The notes under the pieces were generated by a model. That model was given only the letters and a program-made list of their open reading frames with translations. It was not told the DNA's origin and made no database searches. Shown piece after piece: positions 44,838 to 55,200 of a stretch of 64,000 bases of DNA. The translations under genes were made by a program, and so were the position numbers. The stretch covers positions 1-64,000 of the forward strand of contig NZ_JAPCIO010000002.1 of the NCBI RefSeq assembly GCF_025909975.1, given 5' to 3'. Source of the stretch: Flavobacterium lacisediminis. Its GTDB lineage: Bacteria; Bacteroidota; Bacteroidia; Flavobacteriales; Flavobacteriaceae. Position 1 is the first letter of the stretch. Each line of letters begins with the position of its first letter.

Positions 44838-45719
44838 ATGGCATCAGGATTTTTCGCAATCTTAGACGATATCGCTGCATTGATGGACGATGTAGCAATG
44901 ACAAGTAAATTAGCAACCAAAAAAACAGCTGGAATTTTAGGAGATGACTTAGCAGTAAATGCCGAAAAAGCAACTGGATTTTTAGCTTCAAGAGAAATTC
45001 CTGTGTTGTGGGCAATTACAAAAGGCTCGTTTATCAATAAACTAATTATTCTGCCAGTAGTTTTTGTGTTGAATTGGTTGTATCCGCCAGCCATTAAAGC
45101 CGCTTTAATTATTGGAGGAGTTTACTTAGCCTACGAAGGTGTGGAGAAAATTATAGAATATCTTTTTCATCGTGCAAAAAAAGGCGAAGAAGTTATCAAA
45201 GAAAGTAAGCTTGAGGAAGATAACGAAAATTCTGAAAAAGCAAAAGTAAGTTCGGCTATTAAAACCGATTTTATTCTTTCGCTTGAAATTGTCATTATCG
45301 CCTTAGGAACAGCAATGGAAAAAGAACATCCATTGATTACCCAAATTTTAAGTGTAACTTTTGTAGCTATTATTGCTACCGTTGGAGTTTACGGAATTGT
45401 AGCTTTAATTGTAAGAATGGATGATGCCGGATTTTATTTAATGCGAAAAGGCAACGATAAAGGATTTTTGTCTTCTTTAGGTGGTATTTTGATTAAAGCA
45501 TTGCCACTTGTTATTAAATTCCTTGCTGTCGTAGGAACTATTGCGCTTATCTTAGTTTCAGGAGGTATTTTTCTGCATAATATCGAATATATTCATCATT
45601 TAGTACCACATAGTATTCCATCAACAATAGCTGAATTTGGTGTTGGAATCGCATTTGGTTTAGTAGCAGTTTTGTTAATGACAGGTTTTAAGAAGATAAA
45701 ACTTTTGTTTGTGAAATAA
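44838..45719 (+). CDS. DUF808-family membrane protein
   Basis: 293 residues. The opening ASGFFAILDDIAALMDDVA followed by TKKTAGILGDDLAVNAEK is the hallmark of DUF808 (YedI family). About four to six membrane helices lie between residues 70 and 280, with a short charged loop around 115-140. The role is unknown. It begins 89 nt after queG; the gap shows no strong hairpin. The next gene begins 8 nt after its stop. Confidence 0.9.
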   Translation: MASGFFAILDDIAALMDDVAMTSKLATKKTAGILGDDLAVNAEKATGFLASREIPVLWAITKGSFINKLIILPVVFVLNWLYPPAIKAALIIGGVYLAYEGVEKIIEYLFHRAKKGEEVIKESKLEEDNENSEKAKVSSAIKTDFILSLEIVIIALGTAMEKEHPLITQILSVTFVAIIATVGVYGIVALIVRMDDAGFYLMRKGNDKGFLSSLGGILIKALPLVIKFLAVVGTIALILVSGGIFLHNIEYIHHLVPHSIPSTIAEFGVGIAFGLVAVLLMTGFKKIKLLFVK

Positions 45720-45727
45720 AATGATAG

Positions 45728-46162
45728 ATGAAATTACAAATAAATACATTGGTCAAGATTTTTTTACTCATAGTTTTAATTTACTTATCTGTAGTTTATT
45801 ATATTTATTATGAAAATAAAGTCTTATATAGCAATGCTAAGTTTACAACTGCAATAGCTTTACGGAATACTTATGGTAGCGGTAATAGTGGTGTTGAATA
45901 TAGATATTTAGTAAATGATAGTATTTATTTAGCTTGGGATAGTACAAGTAAAAAAGCTTTAGAAGGGGCTAATTATTTTATTGTATTTGATGAGAAAAAT
46001 CCGAAGCATAGTTCTTTTTTTGTTGAATGTCCAGCGCCTGATTCAATTAAATTTATTCCAAAAGATGGTTTAAAAGAAATACCTATTAAAAAATATCAAA
46101 AATATGTTGAAAGCTATTTTGATGATTTGTTAAATGGTTGGCTAACCCAATTTTTTCCTTAA
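45728..46162 (+). CDS. hypothetical N-anchored protein, DUF3592-like
   Basis: 144 residues. One N-terminal membrane helix (about 8-28) is followed by a small beta-rich domain with YRYLVNDSIYLAW, a central NYFIVFDEKNPKHSSFF and a final helical part. The F-D-x-K-N-P-K-x-S pattern recalls DUF3592-type domains, but I am not certain. It lies 8 nt behind the DUF808 gene and is probably co-transcribed with it. Confidence 0.6.
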   Translation: MKLQINTLVKIFLLIVLIYLSVVYYIYYENKVLYSNAKFTTAIALRNTYGSGNSGVEYRYLVNDSIYLAWDSTSKKALEGANYFIVFDEKNPKHSSFFVECPAPDSIKFIPKDGLKEIPIKKYQKYVESYFDDLLNGWLTQFFP

Positions 46163-46302
46163 ATGAATATTTTATACTAGTAAAGTATTTTTGTTTTGTA
46201 AAATATTCCTTCAAGTCTAAAACCAAATCAACTTCAATAAATAATCCATTTATTTTTTTCAAAAGAATGCCAAAATAATTTCCCATTTAATGTGCATACT
46301 AC

Positions 46303-46310
46303 TATATTTG
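46303..46310 (+). promoter_or_regulatory. -7 promoter element (TATATTTG) of maeB-ruvA-sprA
   Basis: TATATTTG matches TAnnTTTG, 22 nt before the maeB start. A TTTG at -33 is not clear. Confidence 0.55.
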
Positions 46311-46332
46311 TAAGTTAGTAAAATATAAAACC

Positions 46333-48615
46333 ATGCATAAAGATAGTAAACGTAGAGAAGCCTTATTATATCACGCAAAACCTACACCTGGTAAAATTCA
46401 GGTTGTTCCTACCAAAAAGTATGCTACACAAAGAGATTTAGCATTAGCTTATTCTCCTGGAGTTGCAGAACCTTGTTTAGAAATTGAAAAAGACGTTAAT
46501 AACGTTTATAAATATACCGCAAAAGGAAATTTAGTAGCCGTAATAACAAACGGAACCGCTGTTTTAGGTTTAGGAGATATTGGTCCAGAAGCTTCAAAAC
46601 CTGTAATGGAAGGAAAAGGGTTGTTGTTCAAAATCTTCGCTGATATTGATGTTTTTGATATCGAAGTTGGAACAAAAGACATCGAAGAATTCATTGCAAC
46701 GGTAAAAAATATTTCTCCAACTTTCGGAGGAATTAACCTAGAAGACATCAAAGCACCAGAATCTTTCGAAATTGAAAGACGTTTGGTAGAGGAATTGAAT
46801 ATTCCAGTAATGCACGATGACCAACACGGAACCGCTATTATTTCATCGGCCGCTTTATTGAACGCAGTAGAATTAGCAGGCAAGAAAATGGAAGATGTGA
46901 AAATGGTCATTTCTGGAGCAGGTTCGGCTGCTATTGCTTGTGCTAATTTATATGTTTCTTTTGGCGTGAAACCTGAAAACGTGATAATGTTCAACAGTAA
47001 AGGTGCATTACGAAAAGACGACCCAAGAGTTTCAGATATGCAACGTGTTTATGCTACGGATAAACATTATGACGATTTAGCACACGCTATGAAAGGTGCT
47101 GATGTGTTTATCGGATTGTCATCTGGAGATATCGTTACACCAGAAATGTTGTTAGGAATGGCGGATAATCCTATCGTTTTTGCGATGGCGAATCCTACAC
47201 CTGAAATTAACTACAACTTAGCTATCGATACAAGAAAAGATATCATTATGGCAACAGGCCGTTCTGATCATCCTAATCAGGTAAATAATGTGCTTGGTTT
47301 CCCGTTTATTTTTAGAGGTGCTTTAGATGTTAGAGCGACTAAAATTAATGAGGAAATGAAGAAAGCAGCTGTTATCGCTTTAGCGGAATTAGCGAAAGAA
47401 TCAGTTCCAGAGCAAGTAAATATTGCGTATGGAGAAACCAAATTAACGTTTGGTCGCGATTATATCATTCCAAAGCCTTTTGACCCAAGATTAATTGCGG
47501 CAGTTCCACCAGCCGTAGCCAAAGCCGCTATGGAATCAGGTGTAGCAACAGCGCCTATTACCGATTGGGAAAAATATAAAGACGAATTGTTAGAACGAAT
47601 GGGTTCTGATAATAAAATGATTCGTTTGTTAACTAACAGAGCAAGAACGAATCCAAAACGTATCATTTTCGCAGAAGCAGATCAAATTGATGTGTTAAAA
47701 GCAGCGCAAATTGTACATGAAGAAGGTATTGGGTTCCCAATTTTATTAGGAAACCAAGAAATCATCAAAGAATTAAAAGATGAAATTGGTTTCGATACTG
47801 AAGTGCCAGTTTTTGATCCAAAAACTAAAGAATCTGAAGCTAAGAGATTAGAATATGCGAAGCATTTTTGGGAAACCAGAAAACGCAAAGGAATTACCTT
47901 ATTAGATGCTGAAAAATGGATGCGTGAGCGTAACTATTTTGGTTTAATGATGGTAAACACAGGTGAAGCAGATGCATTGGTAACTGGATATTCAAGAAGT
48001 TATCCTTCAACGATTAAGCCTGTTATTCAATTAATTGATAAAGCGCCAGGTGTTTCTAAAATCGCGACAACCAATATGATGATGACCACTAGAGGTCCAA
48101 TTTTCTTATCGGATACAGCGATAAATCCAAATCCTTCTGCTGATGATTTAGCTAGAATTGCTTTAATGACAGCTAAAACCGTAAGAATGTTCGGAATGGA
48201 GCCAGTAATTGCAATGGTGTCGTACTCAAATTTTGGTTCATCACATAATGAAGGACCAAGTAAAGTAAGTCAAGCAGTAGCTTATTTACATGAAAATTTC
48301 CCTGATTTAGTGGTGGATGGAGAAATTCAAACGGACTTTGCTTTGAATCCAGACATGCTAAAAAGTAAGTTTCCATTTTCAAAGTTGGTAAATAAAAAAG
48401 TGAATACACTTATTTTTCCTAATTTAGATGCTGCAAACATCACTTACAAATTATTGAAAGAGCTGAATAAGGCAGAATCTATTGGTCCAATTATTTTAGG
48501 ATTAGACAAACCAGTTCACGTATTTCAATTAGGAGCAAGCGTGGAAGAAATGGTAAATATGGCAGCAGTAGCTGTTGTAGACGCTCAAGAAAAAGGAAGA
48601 AAGCTTAACAAATAA
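46333..48615 (+). CDS. maeB: NADP-type malic enzyme with phosphotransacetylase-like domain
   Basis: 760 residues, two parts. Residues 1-430 are the malic enzyme, with YSPGVAEPC, GNLVAVITNGTAVLGLGDIGP, NLEDIKAPE and the Rossmann loop ISGAGSAAIACANL. Residues 430-760 resemble a phosphate acetyltransferase domain (with ARTNPKRIIFAEAD), the MaeB layout. The enzyme converts malate to pyruvate, making NADPH. The acetyltransferase part is usually regulatory and may not be catalytic. It is followed by ruvA after 7 nt, so the two appear co-transcribed. Confidence 0.96.
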   Translation: MHKDSKRREALLYHAKPTPGKIQVVPTKKYATQRDLALAYSPGVAEPCLEIEKDVNNVYKYTAKGNLVAVITNGTAVLGLGDIGPEASKPVMEGKGLLFKIFADIDVFDIEVGTKDIEEFIATVKNISPTFGGINLEDIKAPESFEIERRLVEELNIPVMHDDQHGTAIISSAALLNAVELAGKKMEDVKMVISGAGSAAIACANLYVSFGVKPENVIMFNSKGALRKDDPRVSDMQRVYATDKHYDDLAHAMKGADVFIGLSSGDIVTPEMLLGMADNPIVFAMANPTPEINYNLAIDTRKDIIMATGRSDHPNQVNNVLGFPFIFRGALDVRATKINEEMKKAAVIALAELAKESVPEQVNIAYGETKLTFGRDYIIPKPFDPRLIAAVPPAVAKAAMESGVATAPITDWEKYKDELLERMGSDNKMIRLLTNRARTNPKRIIFAEADQIDVLKAAQIVHEEGIGFPILLGNQEIIKELKDEIGFDTEVPVFDPKTKESEAKRLEYAKHFWETRKRKGITLLDAEKWMRERNYFGLMMVNTGEADALVTGYSRSYPSTIKPVIQLIDKAPGVSKIATTNMMMTTRGPIFLSDTAINPNPSADDLARIALMTAKTVRMFGMEPVIAMVSYSNFGSSHNEGPSKVSQAVAYLHENFPDLVVDGEIQTDFALNPDMLKSKFPFSKLVNKKVNTLIFPNLDAANITYKLLKELNKAESIGPIILGLDKPVHVFQLGASVEEMVNMAAVAVVDAQEKGRKLNK

Positions 48616-48622
48616 TACAAAT

Positions 48623-49204
48623 ATGATAGCGCACATTCAAGGAAAATTAGTTGAAAAAACACCTACCGAAGTCATTATTGACTGTAATGGTGTGGGCTAT
48701 CATATCAATATTTCATTACACACTTATTCATTATTACCCGATTCTGAAAGTCTGAAATTATTCACTTTTTTGCAAATAAAAGAAGACGCTCATACGTTGT
48801 ATGGTTTTGTGGAAAAACAAGAACGTGAATTGTTTAAATTATTACTTTCAGTTTCTGGAGTTGGAGCTAGTACTGCTAGAACTATGTTGTCTTCGTTAGC
48901 GCCTAGTCAAATTATTCAGGCAATTGCTTCAAATGATGTAGGAACGATGCAATCGATGAAAGGAATTGGAGCTAAAACAGCCCAACGAATTATCTTAGAT
49001 TTAAAAGAAAAAGTGTTAAAAGTGTACAATTTAGATGAAGTTTCGGTCATTGAAAGCAATACAAATAAAGATGAAGCGTTATCAGCTTTAGAAGTTTTAG
49101 GATTTGCAAGAAAAGCAGCCGAAAAAGTAATCGACAAAATCATCAGAGAAACCCCAAATGCTACTGTTGAAAACTTAATAAAACAAGCTTTAAAAAATTT
49201 ATAA
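48623..49204 (+). CDS. ruvA: Holliday junction protein RuvA
   Basis: 193 residues. Domain I has MIAHIQGKLVEKTPTEVIIDCNGVGYHI. Domain II has the two helix-hairpin-helix segments LLSVSGVGASTARTML and MKGIGAKTAQRIILDL. Domain III at the C-terminus (about 145-193) binds RuvB. RuvA holds the Holliday junction. It is placed directly before sprA, 3 nt apart, an order I recall from other flavobacteria. Confidence 0.97.
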   Translation: MIAHIQGKLVEKTPTEVIIDCNGVGYHINISLHTYSLLPDSESLKLFTFLQIKEDAHTLYGFVEKQERELFKLLLSVSGVGASTARTMLSSLAPSQIIQAIASNDVGTMQSMKGIGAKTAQRIILDLKEKVLKVYNLDEVSVIESNTNKDEALSALEVLGFARKAAEKVIDKIIRETPNATVENLIKQALKNL

Positions 49205-49207
49205 AAC

Positions 49208-52200
49208 TTGAAAAACATAAACATAAAAGCAATAAATAAATTACAATATAGCCTTGCATTATTATGTATGCTTTTTTCTTTTTCGCTACAAGCTCAAGTA
49301 GACGAAGAGGAAAAAGATTCTGTAAAAACTGGAGTTGACTTAGGAAAGTTAAATTTGCCTAATCCTGTAAGTATATTGGATAAATATACATACGACCCAG
49401 CATCTGATCGTTATATCTATACTAGTTCTGTAGACGGATTTAATATTAACTATCCTATGATACTTACGCCAAAGCAATATGAAGAATTAGTTCTTCGTGA
49501 GCAAATGCGTAAATATTATCAGGAGAAATCTGCTGCAATAGACGGTAAAAAAGCAGGTTCTGAGGAGGCAAAGAAAAATTTATTGCCAAGATATTATGTA
49601 AATTCTAAGTTTTTTGAAACTATTTTTGGTGGAAATACAATTGATGTAAAACCTACAGGTTCTGTTGAGTTGGATTTAGGAGTTCGTTTTACAAAACAAG
49701 ATAATCCATCTTTTTCTCCTAGAAACAGAAAAACAACAAGTTTTGATTTTGATCAGAGAATCAGCGTTGGTTTACAAGGAAAAGTAGGAACACGTTTGAA
49801 TGTCAATGTAAATTATGACACACAATCTACTTTTGCTTTTCAAAATTTAATAAAATTAGAATACACCCCTACGGAAGATGATATCATTCAAAAAATTGAA
49901 GTGGGTAATGTTAGTTTCCCATTGTCAAATTCTTTAATTAGAGGTGCACAAAGTTTATTTGGGGTTAAAGCTCAGTTACAATTTGGTAAAACAACATTCA
50001 CTGGTGTTTTTTCAGAACAAAAGTCTCAGACAAAATCAGTAACCGCTCAAGGAGGAGGTACGCTTCAAGATTTTGAATTGTTTGCTTTAGATTATGATGT
50101 AGATCGTCACTATTTCTTATCACAATATTTTAGAGATAAGTATGATAAATCTTTGGAAACTTTTCCATATGTGAACTCACGTGTTCAAATTAATAGAATT
50201 GAGGTTTGGATTACAAATAAGCAAAATAGAGTAAATTCAACTGAAAATAATTTAAGAAACATTGTAGCCTTACAAGATATTGGAGAAGGTCCTTTGACCA
50301 ATGTTTTACCAGAAGAAACCGTGCATGTTAATGTAACTGCTAACCCAACTTTTTATAATGTAGCTACTGATAATCCATCAAATAACGGAAATAACAAATT
50401 TGACCCAACAAATATTGGGAGTAATTTTTTGAATAGTTCTATTAGGGATGTTTCTACCGCGTCTAATGGTTTTAATATTCCAGGAATGGCTGAAGGAGTT
50501 GACTTTGCTAAATTAGAAAATGCAAGAAAATTAACATCTTCCGAATATACATTTCATCCACAGCTTGGTTATATTTCGCTTAATCAGCGTTTAGCAAATG
50601 ATGAAGTGTTAGCAGTAGCTTATCAATATACAATTGGAGATCAAGTTTATCAAGTGGGAGAGTTTGGTACAGACGGAGTAGATGCTACAAACGTAGATAC
50701 TTCAGGTGTTCCAAGTTCTCAAGCTTTAATTTTGAAATTGTTAAAGAGTAATTTGACAATTGATAAATATCAAGTAGGAGGTTCTGGTCCTTTTTTCACA
50801 ATGCCAACATGGAATATAATGATGAAAAACATCTATCAAATTCCAGGAGGTTCTCAATTACAACAAGATGATTTTAAGTTAAATATATTATACACGGATC
50901 CTTCTCCATTAAATTATATTACACAATCTGGGGTTGATCCTTTGCCAGCGGATGTTGTTGAAACTCCTTTACTTAAAGTATTTGATTTAGATAAATTAAA
51001 TTTCACCAATGACCCTCAAGAAGGAGGAGACGGTTTTTTTGATTTTTATCCAGGTTTAACAGTTGATGCCCAAAAAGGAAGGATTATTTTCTTGAAAGTT
51101 GAACCTTTTGGGAAACACTTATTTAATAAATTAGATGTTTCAACACTTGCGGAAAATTACGATGATCCATTAACTTATAATAGTAATCAGGCTAAGTACG
51201 TTTTCAGAAATTTATATAAAACAACACAAGCTGCTGCTTTACAAGAAAGTGCTAAAAATAAATTTCAATTAAAAGGACGATTTAAATCCATGGGTGGCGA
51301 TGGAATTTCAATTGGTGCTTTTAATGTGCCACAGGGTTCTGTTGTTGTAACTGCTGGAGGAAGAGTTTTAGTTGAAGGTGTTGACTATACAGTTAATTAT
51401 CAGATGGGTAAGGTGAATATTTTAGATCCATCTTTAGCTAGTACACCTATTGAAGTCTCAGTAGAAAACAATTCAGTTTTTGGTCAGCAAACAAGAAGAT
51501 TTTGGGGTTTCAATGTTGAACATAAGTTCAATGACAAGTTTTTGATAGGTGCAACTTTGTTAAACATGTCGGAGCGACCATTTACTACAAAATCAAATTA
51601 TGGACAAGAGTCTGTTAACAATACTATTTTTGGATTTAATGGAAATTACTCAACTGAAGTTCCTTTTTTAACTAGATTAGTAAATAAACTTCCAAATATT
51701 GATACCGATGTGCCTTCAAATATTTCCTTAAGAGGAGAAATAGCTTATTTAAAACCAGGAGCATCAAAAGCGGATCAATTTAATGGAGAATCTACATCTT
51801 ATATAGATGATTTTGAAGGGTCGCAATCAACAATTGATATGAGAAGCCCACAAGCATGGTCTTTAGCAAGTATTCCATTAGAAGAGTCTTTTGACGGTGA
51901 TCCAACATCAAATGAAACCACAGTAGATGCTTTGAATGTTGGTTTCAAAAGAGCTAAAATGTCATGGTATAGTATAGATCCTGTTTTTTATGTTCAACCT
52001 CCTGCAGGAATTTCTGATGCAGATTTGTCTTTGAATAAAACAAGAAGAATTTTTAGTAGAGAGTTATATCCAGTTACTGATATTGCTCAAGGACAATCAA
52101 CTGTTATTAATACTTTAGATTTAACCTATTATCCAAAAGATAGAGGTCCGTATAATTTTAATCCTACTTTGGCTGCTACTAATCAATTTACAGATCTTGA

Positions 52201-55200
52201 AGCTCCTGAAAATTGGGGAGGAATTATGCGTTCTATAAATTCAACAAATTTTGAACAGTCAAATGTTGAATATATTCAGTTTTGGGTATTAGATCCTTAC
52301 TACGGAAATCCTGGTGATGTTGCAGATCCTACTAACACTGGAAAAATAGTATTCAATTTAGGTGAAATTTCAGAAGATATTTTGAGAGATGGAAGAAAGT
52401 TATATGAAAATGGTTTGCCTGAAGAGAATTCAATTCAGCCAGTAGTATCAACTTCTTGGGGAGAAGTTCCAGCATCACAATCACTAATTTATGCATTTGA
52501 TACTAATGGAGCAAATAGAGCGGTTCAAGATGCAGGATTTGATGGGTTAACCGATAACGATGAAGTTGCAAAATTCCCAACATTTGCATCTCAATTGGAT
52601 CCATCAGCAGATAATTATCAATTTTATTTAAATACAACAGGTGATATCGTTACGCGATATAAAAATTATAACGGCTTTGAAGGAAACTCTCCTGTTACAG
52701 TAACTGATGCAAATAGAGGTAATACAACGTATCCAGATGTTGAAGATATCAATCGAGACAATACGATGAATACCATTAATGCTTACTTTAAGTTTGAAGT
52801 GCCTATATTGAAATATCCTGATACCGACAATGGAGTACCAGTTGGTCAAAACTACATTGTGGATTCAAGAAAATTCACGGATGTATTGCCAAACGGACAA
52901 ACAGCTAATGCTAGATGGATTTTATATAAAATTCCAATTCAAGAATTTACAGATGCGAATAAAGTAGGGCCTATAAATGATTTTAGATCGATTCGTTTTA
53001 TGCGTATGTATATGACTGGATTTAAAGATGAAGTTACATTGCGTTTTGGAGCATTAGATTTAGTAAGAGGCGAATGGAGACGTTATGTAAATTCATTAGA
53101 TTTTAATGATCCAGAACCCGATGATGATAATACAGCGTTTGATGTTGTTGCTTTGAATATTCAGGAGAATGGGGATAGAACACCAATTAAATATGTAACG
53201 CCTCCAGGTGTTGTTAGAGAGCAACTATATAATAACAATACTGTAATAAATCAGAATGAACAATCACTGTCATTAAGAGTTTATGATAAATCAGGAGGCA
53301 TAGCGAATGGTTTACAGCCAAATGATTCTAGAGCAGTTTTCAAAAATGTTAGTGTTGACATGCGTCAATATAAAAAATTACGTATGTTTTTGCATGCAGA
53401 AGCAACAGAGACTGGTGGTTTGCAAGATGATGATTTAACAGCTTTCATTAGATTTGGAAACGATTTTACAGACAACTTTTATCAAGTAGAAATTCCTTTA
53501 AAAGTTACTGCTTATGGAGAATCTTCAGCTGATGGAATTTGGCCATCAGAAAATGAAATAGATGTGCCGCTATCACTTTTAACACAATTGAAAATATTAG
53601 CATTGGCTAATGATCCATCTATTACTTATGATGCAAACGGAATTGGTTTTGTTGAAGAGGAAAATATAGGGTCTTCAAATGATAGGCTTACGTTAGGGAT
53701 AAAGGGGAATCCTAATTTTGGGTTAGTTAGAACTTTAATGATTGGGGTTAAAAATAAATCAGGACAAATTCAAAGAGGAGAAGTTTGGTTTAATGAGTTA
53801 CGTATGTCTGATATGGATAACAAAGGCGGTTATGCCGCAGTTGCTAATTTAGATTCCAATTTAGCTGATTTCGCAACTGTTTCCGCTACAACTCGAATGA
53901 GTACTATTGGATTTGGGTCTTTAGAACAAGGTCCAAATGAAAGAAGTAGAGAAGATGTTTTTCAATACGATATTGTAACTAATATAAATTTAGGGAAATT
54001 ATTGCCAAAGAAATGGGGAATTAATCTTCCTTTTAATTATGGGGTTGGTGAGGAAACAATAACTCCTAAATATGATCCTTTTTATCAGGATATTGAATTA
54101 CAACAATTGTTAGATTTAACAACAGACCCAGCTGAGCGTTCTAATATTGAAAACAGAGCTATTGATTATACTAAGAGAACAAGTATCAACTTGATTGGGG
54201 TTAAAAAGGAAAAAAATCCAGAGAAAAAACCTCATTTTTATGATGTTGAGAATTTAACATTATCATATTCATTAAATGAAACACAACATCATGATTATGA
54301 AATTGAAAATTTAATTGATCAACAAAATAGATCTACGGTTGATTACGCTTTCTCATTTAAACCATTAACAGTTGAGCCTTTTAAAGAAACTAAAGTATTT
54401 AAAAAGAGTAATTATTATAAATTGTTAAGTGATTTTAATTTTAATTTCTTGCCTACAAATATTTCTTTCAGTTCTACGATATTAAGACAGTTTAACAAAC
54501 AAAGATTCCGTTTAGTAGATGTTGAAGGTATTGGATTAGGAGATTTATACAGAAGAAATTATTTCTTCAATTATCAATATGGGTTCAATTATAATATTAC
54601 AAAATCATTACGTGTAAATTATACAGCTGCTTCAAATAATATCGTTAGAAATTATTTGGATGAAAATAACCTGCCAATTGACGGATTGGATATTTGGGAT
54701 GATTACTGGAATACAGGAACAGCTAATCAGCACAACCAACAATTTGTGGTAAATTATGATCTTCCAATTAATAAATTGCCAATATTGAGTTTTGTAAAAT
54801 CTACTTATACTTATACTGGAGATTATAACTGGCAACGTTCGTCAGATGCTTTTTCAAGTATTGAGGCTGAAGATGGAACATTATATCAGTTGGGGAATAC
54901 GATACAAAATGCGAGTTCTCATAAATTGAACACTACATTTAACATGGATATGTTTTATAAATATGTAGGTTTAACTAAAACAAAATCAAACAAAAATAAA
55001 AACGTAGCTAACACAAAAGAAAAACAAGCTGCTCCAAAACCAGGGCAAAAAGTTACATCTGCAGGAAATAAAAACATTTCTAATGAGCGTAATCTTTTTA
55101 TGTCGGGATTAATTGGTGTTGTTACAAGTGTAAAAAACATTCAAGTAAATTATACAGAAAACAAAGGTACTTTCTTGCCAGGATATTTACCTGGTTTAGG

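Noticed and set aside
46506..46994. 162-codon open frame opposite maeB
   Set aside because: It is the antisense image of the malic enzyme domain; no ribosome site or family resemblance.
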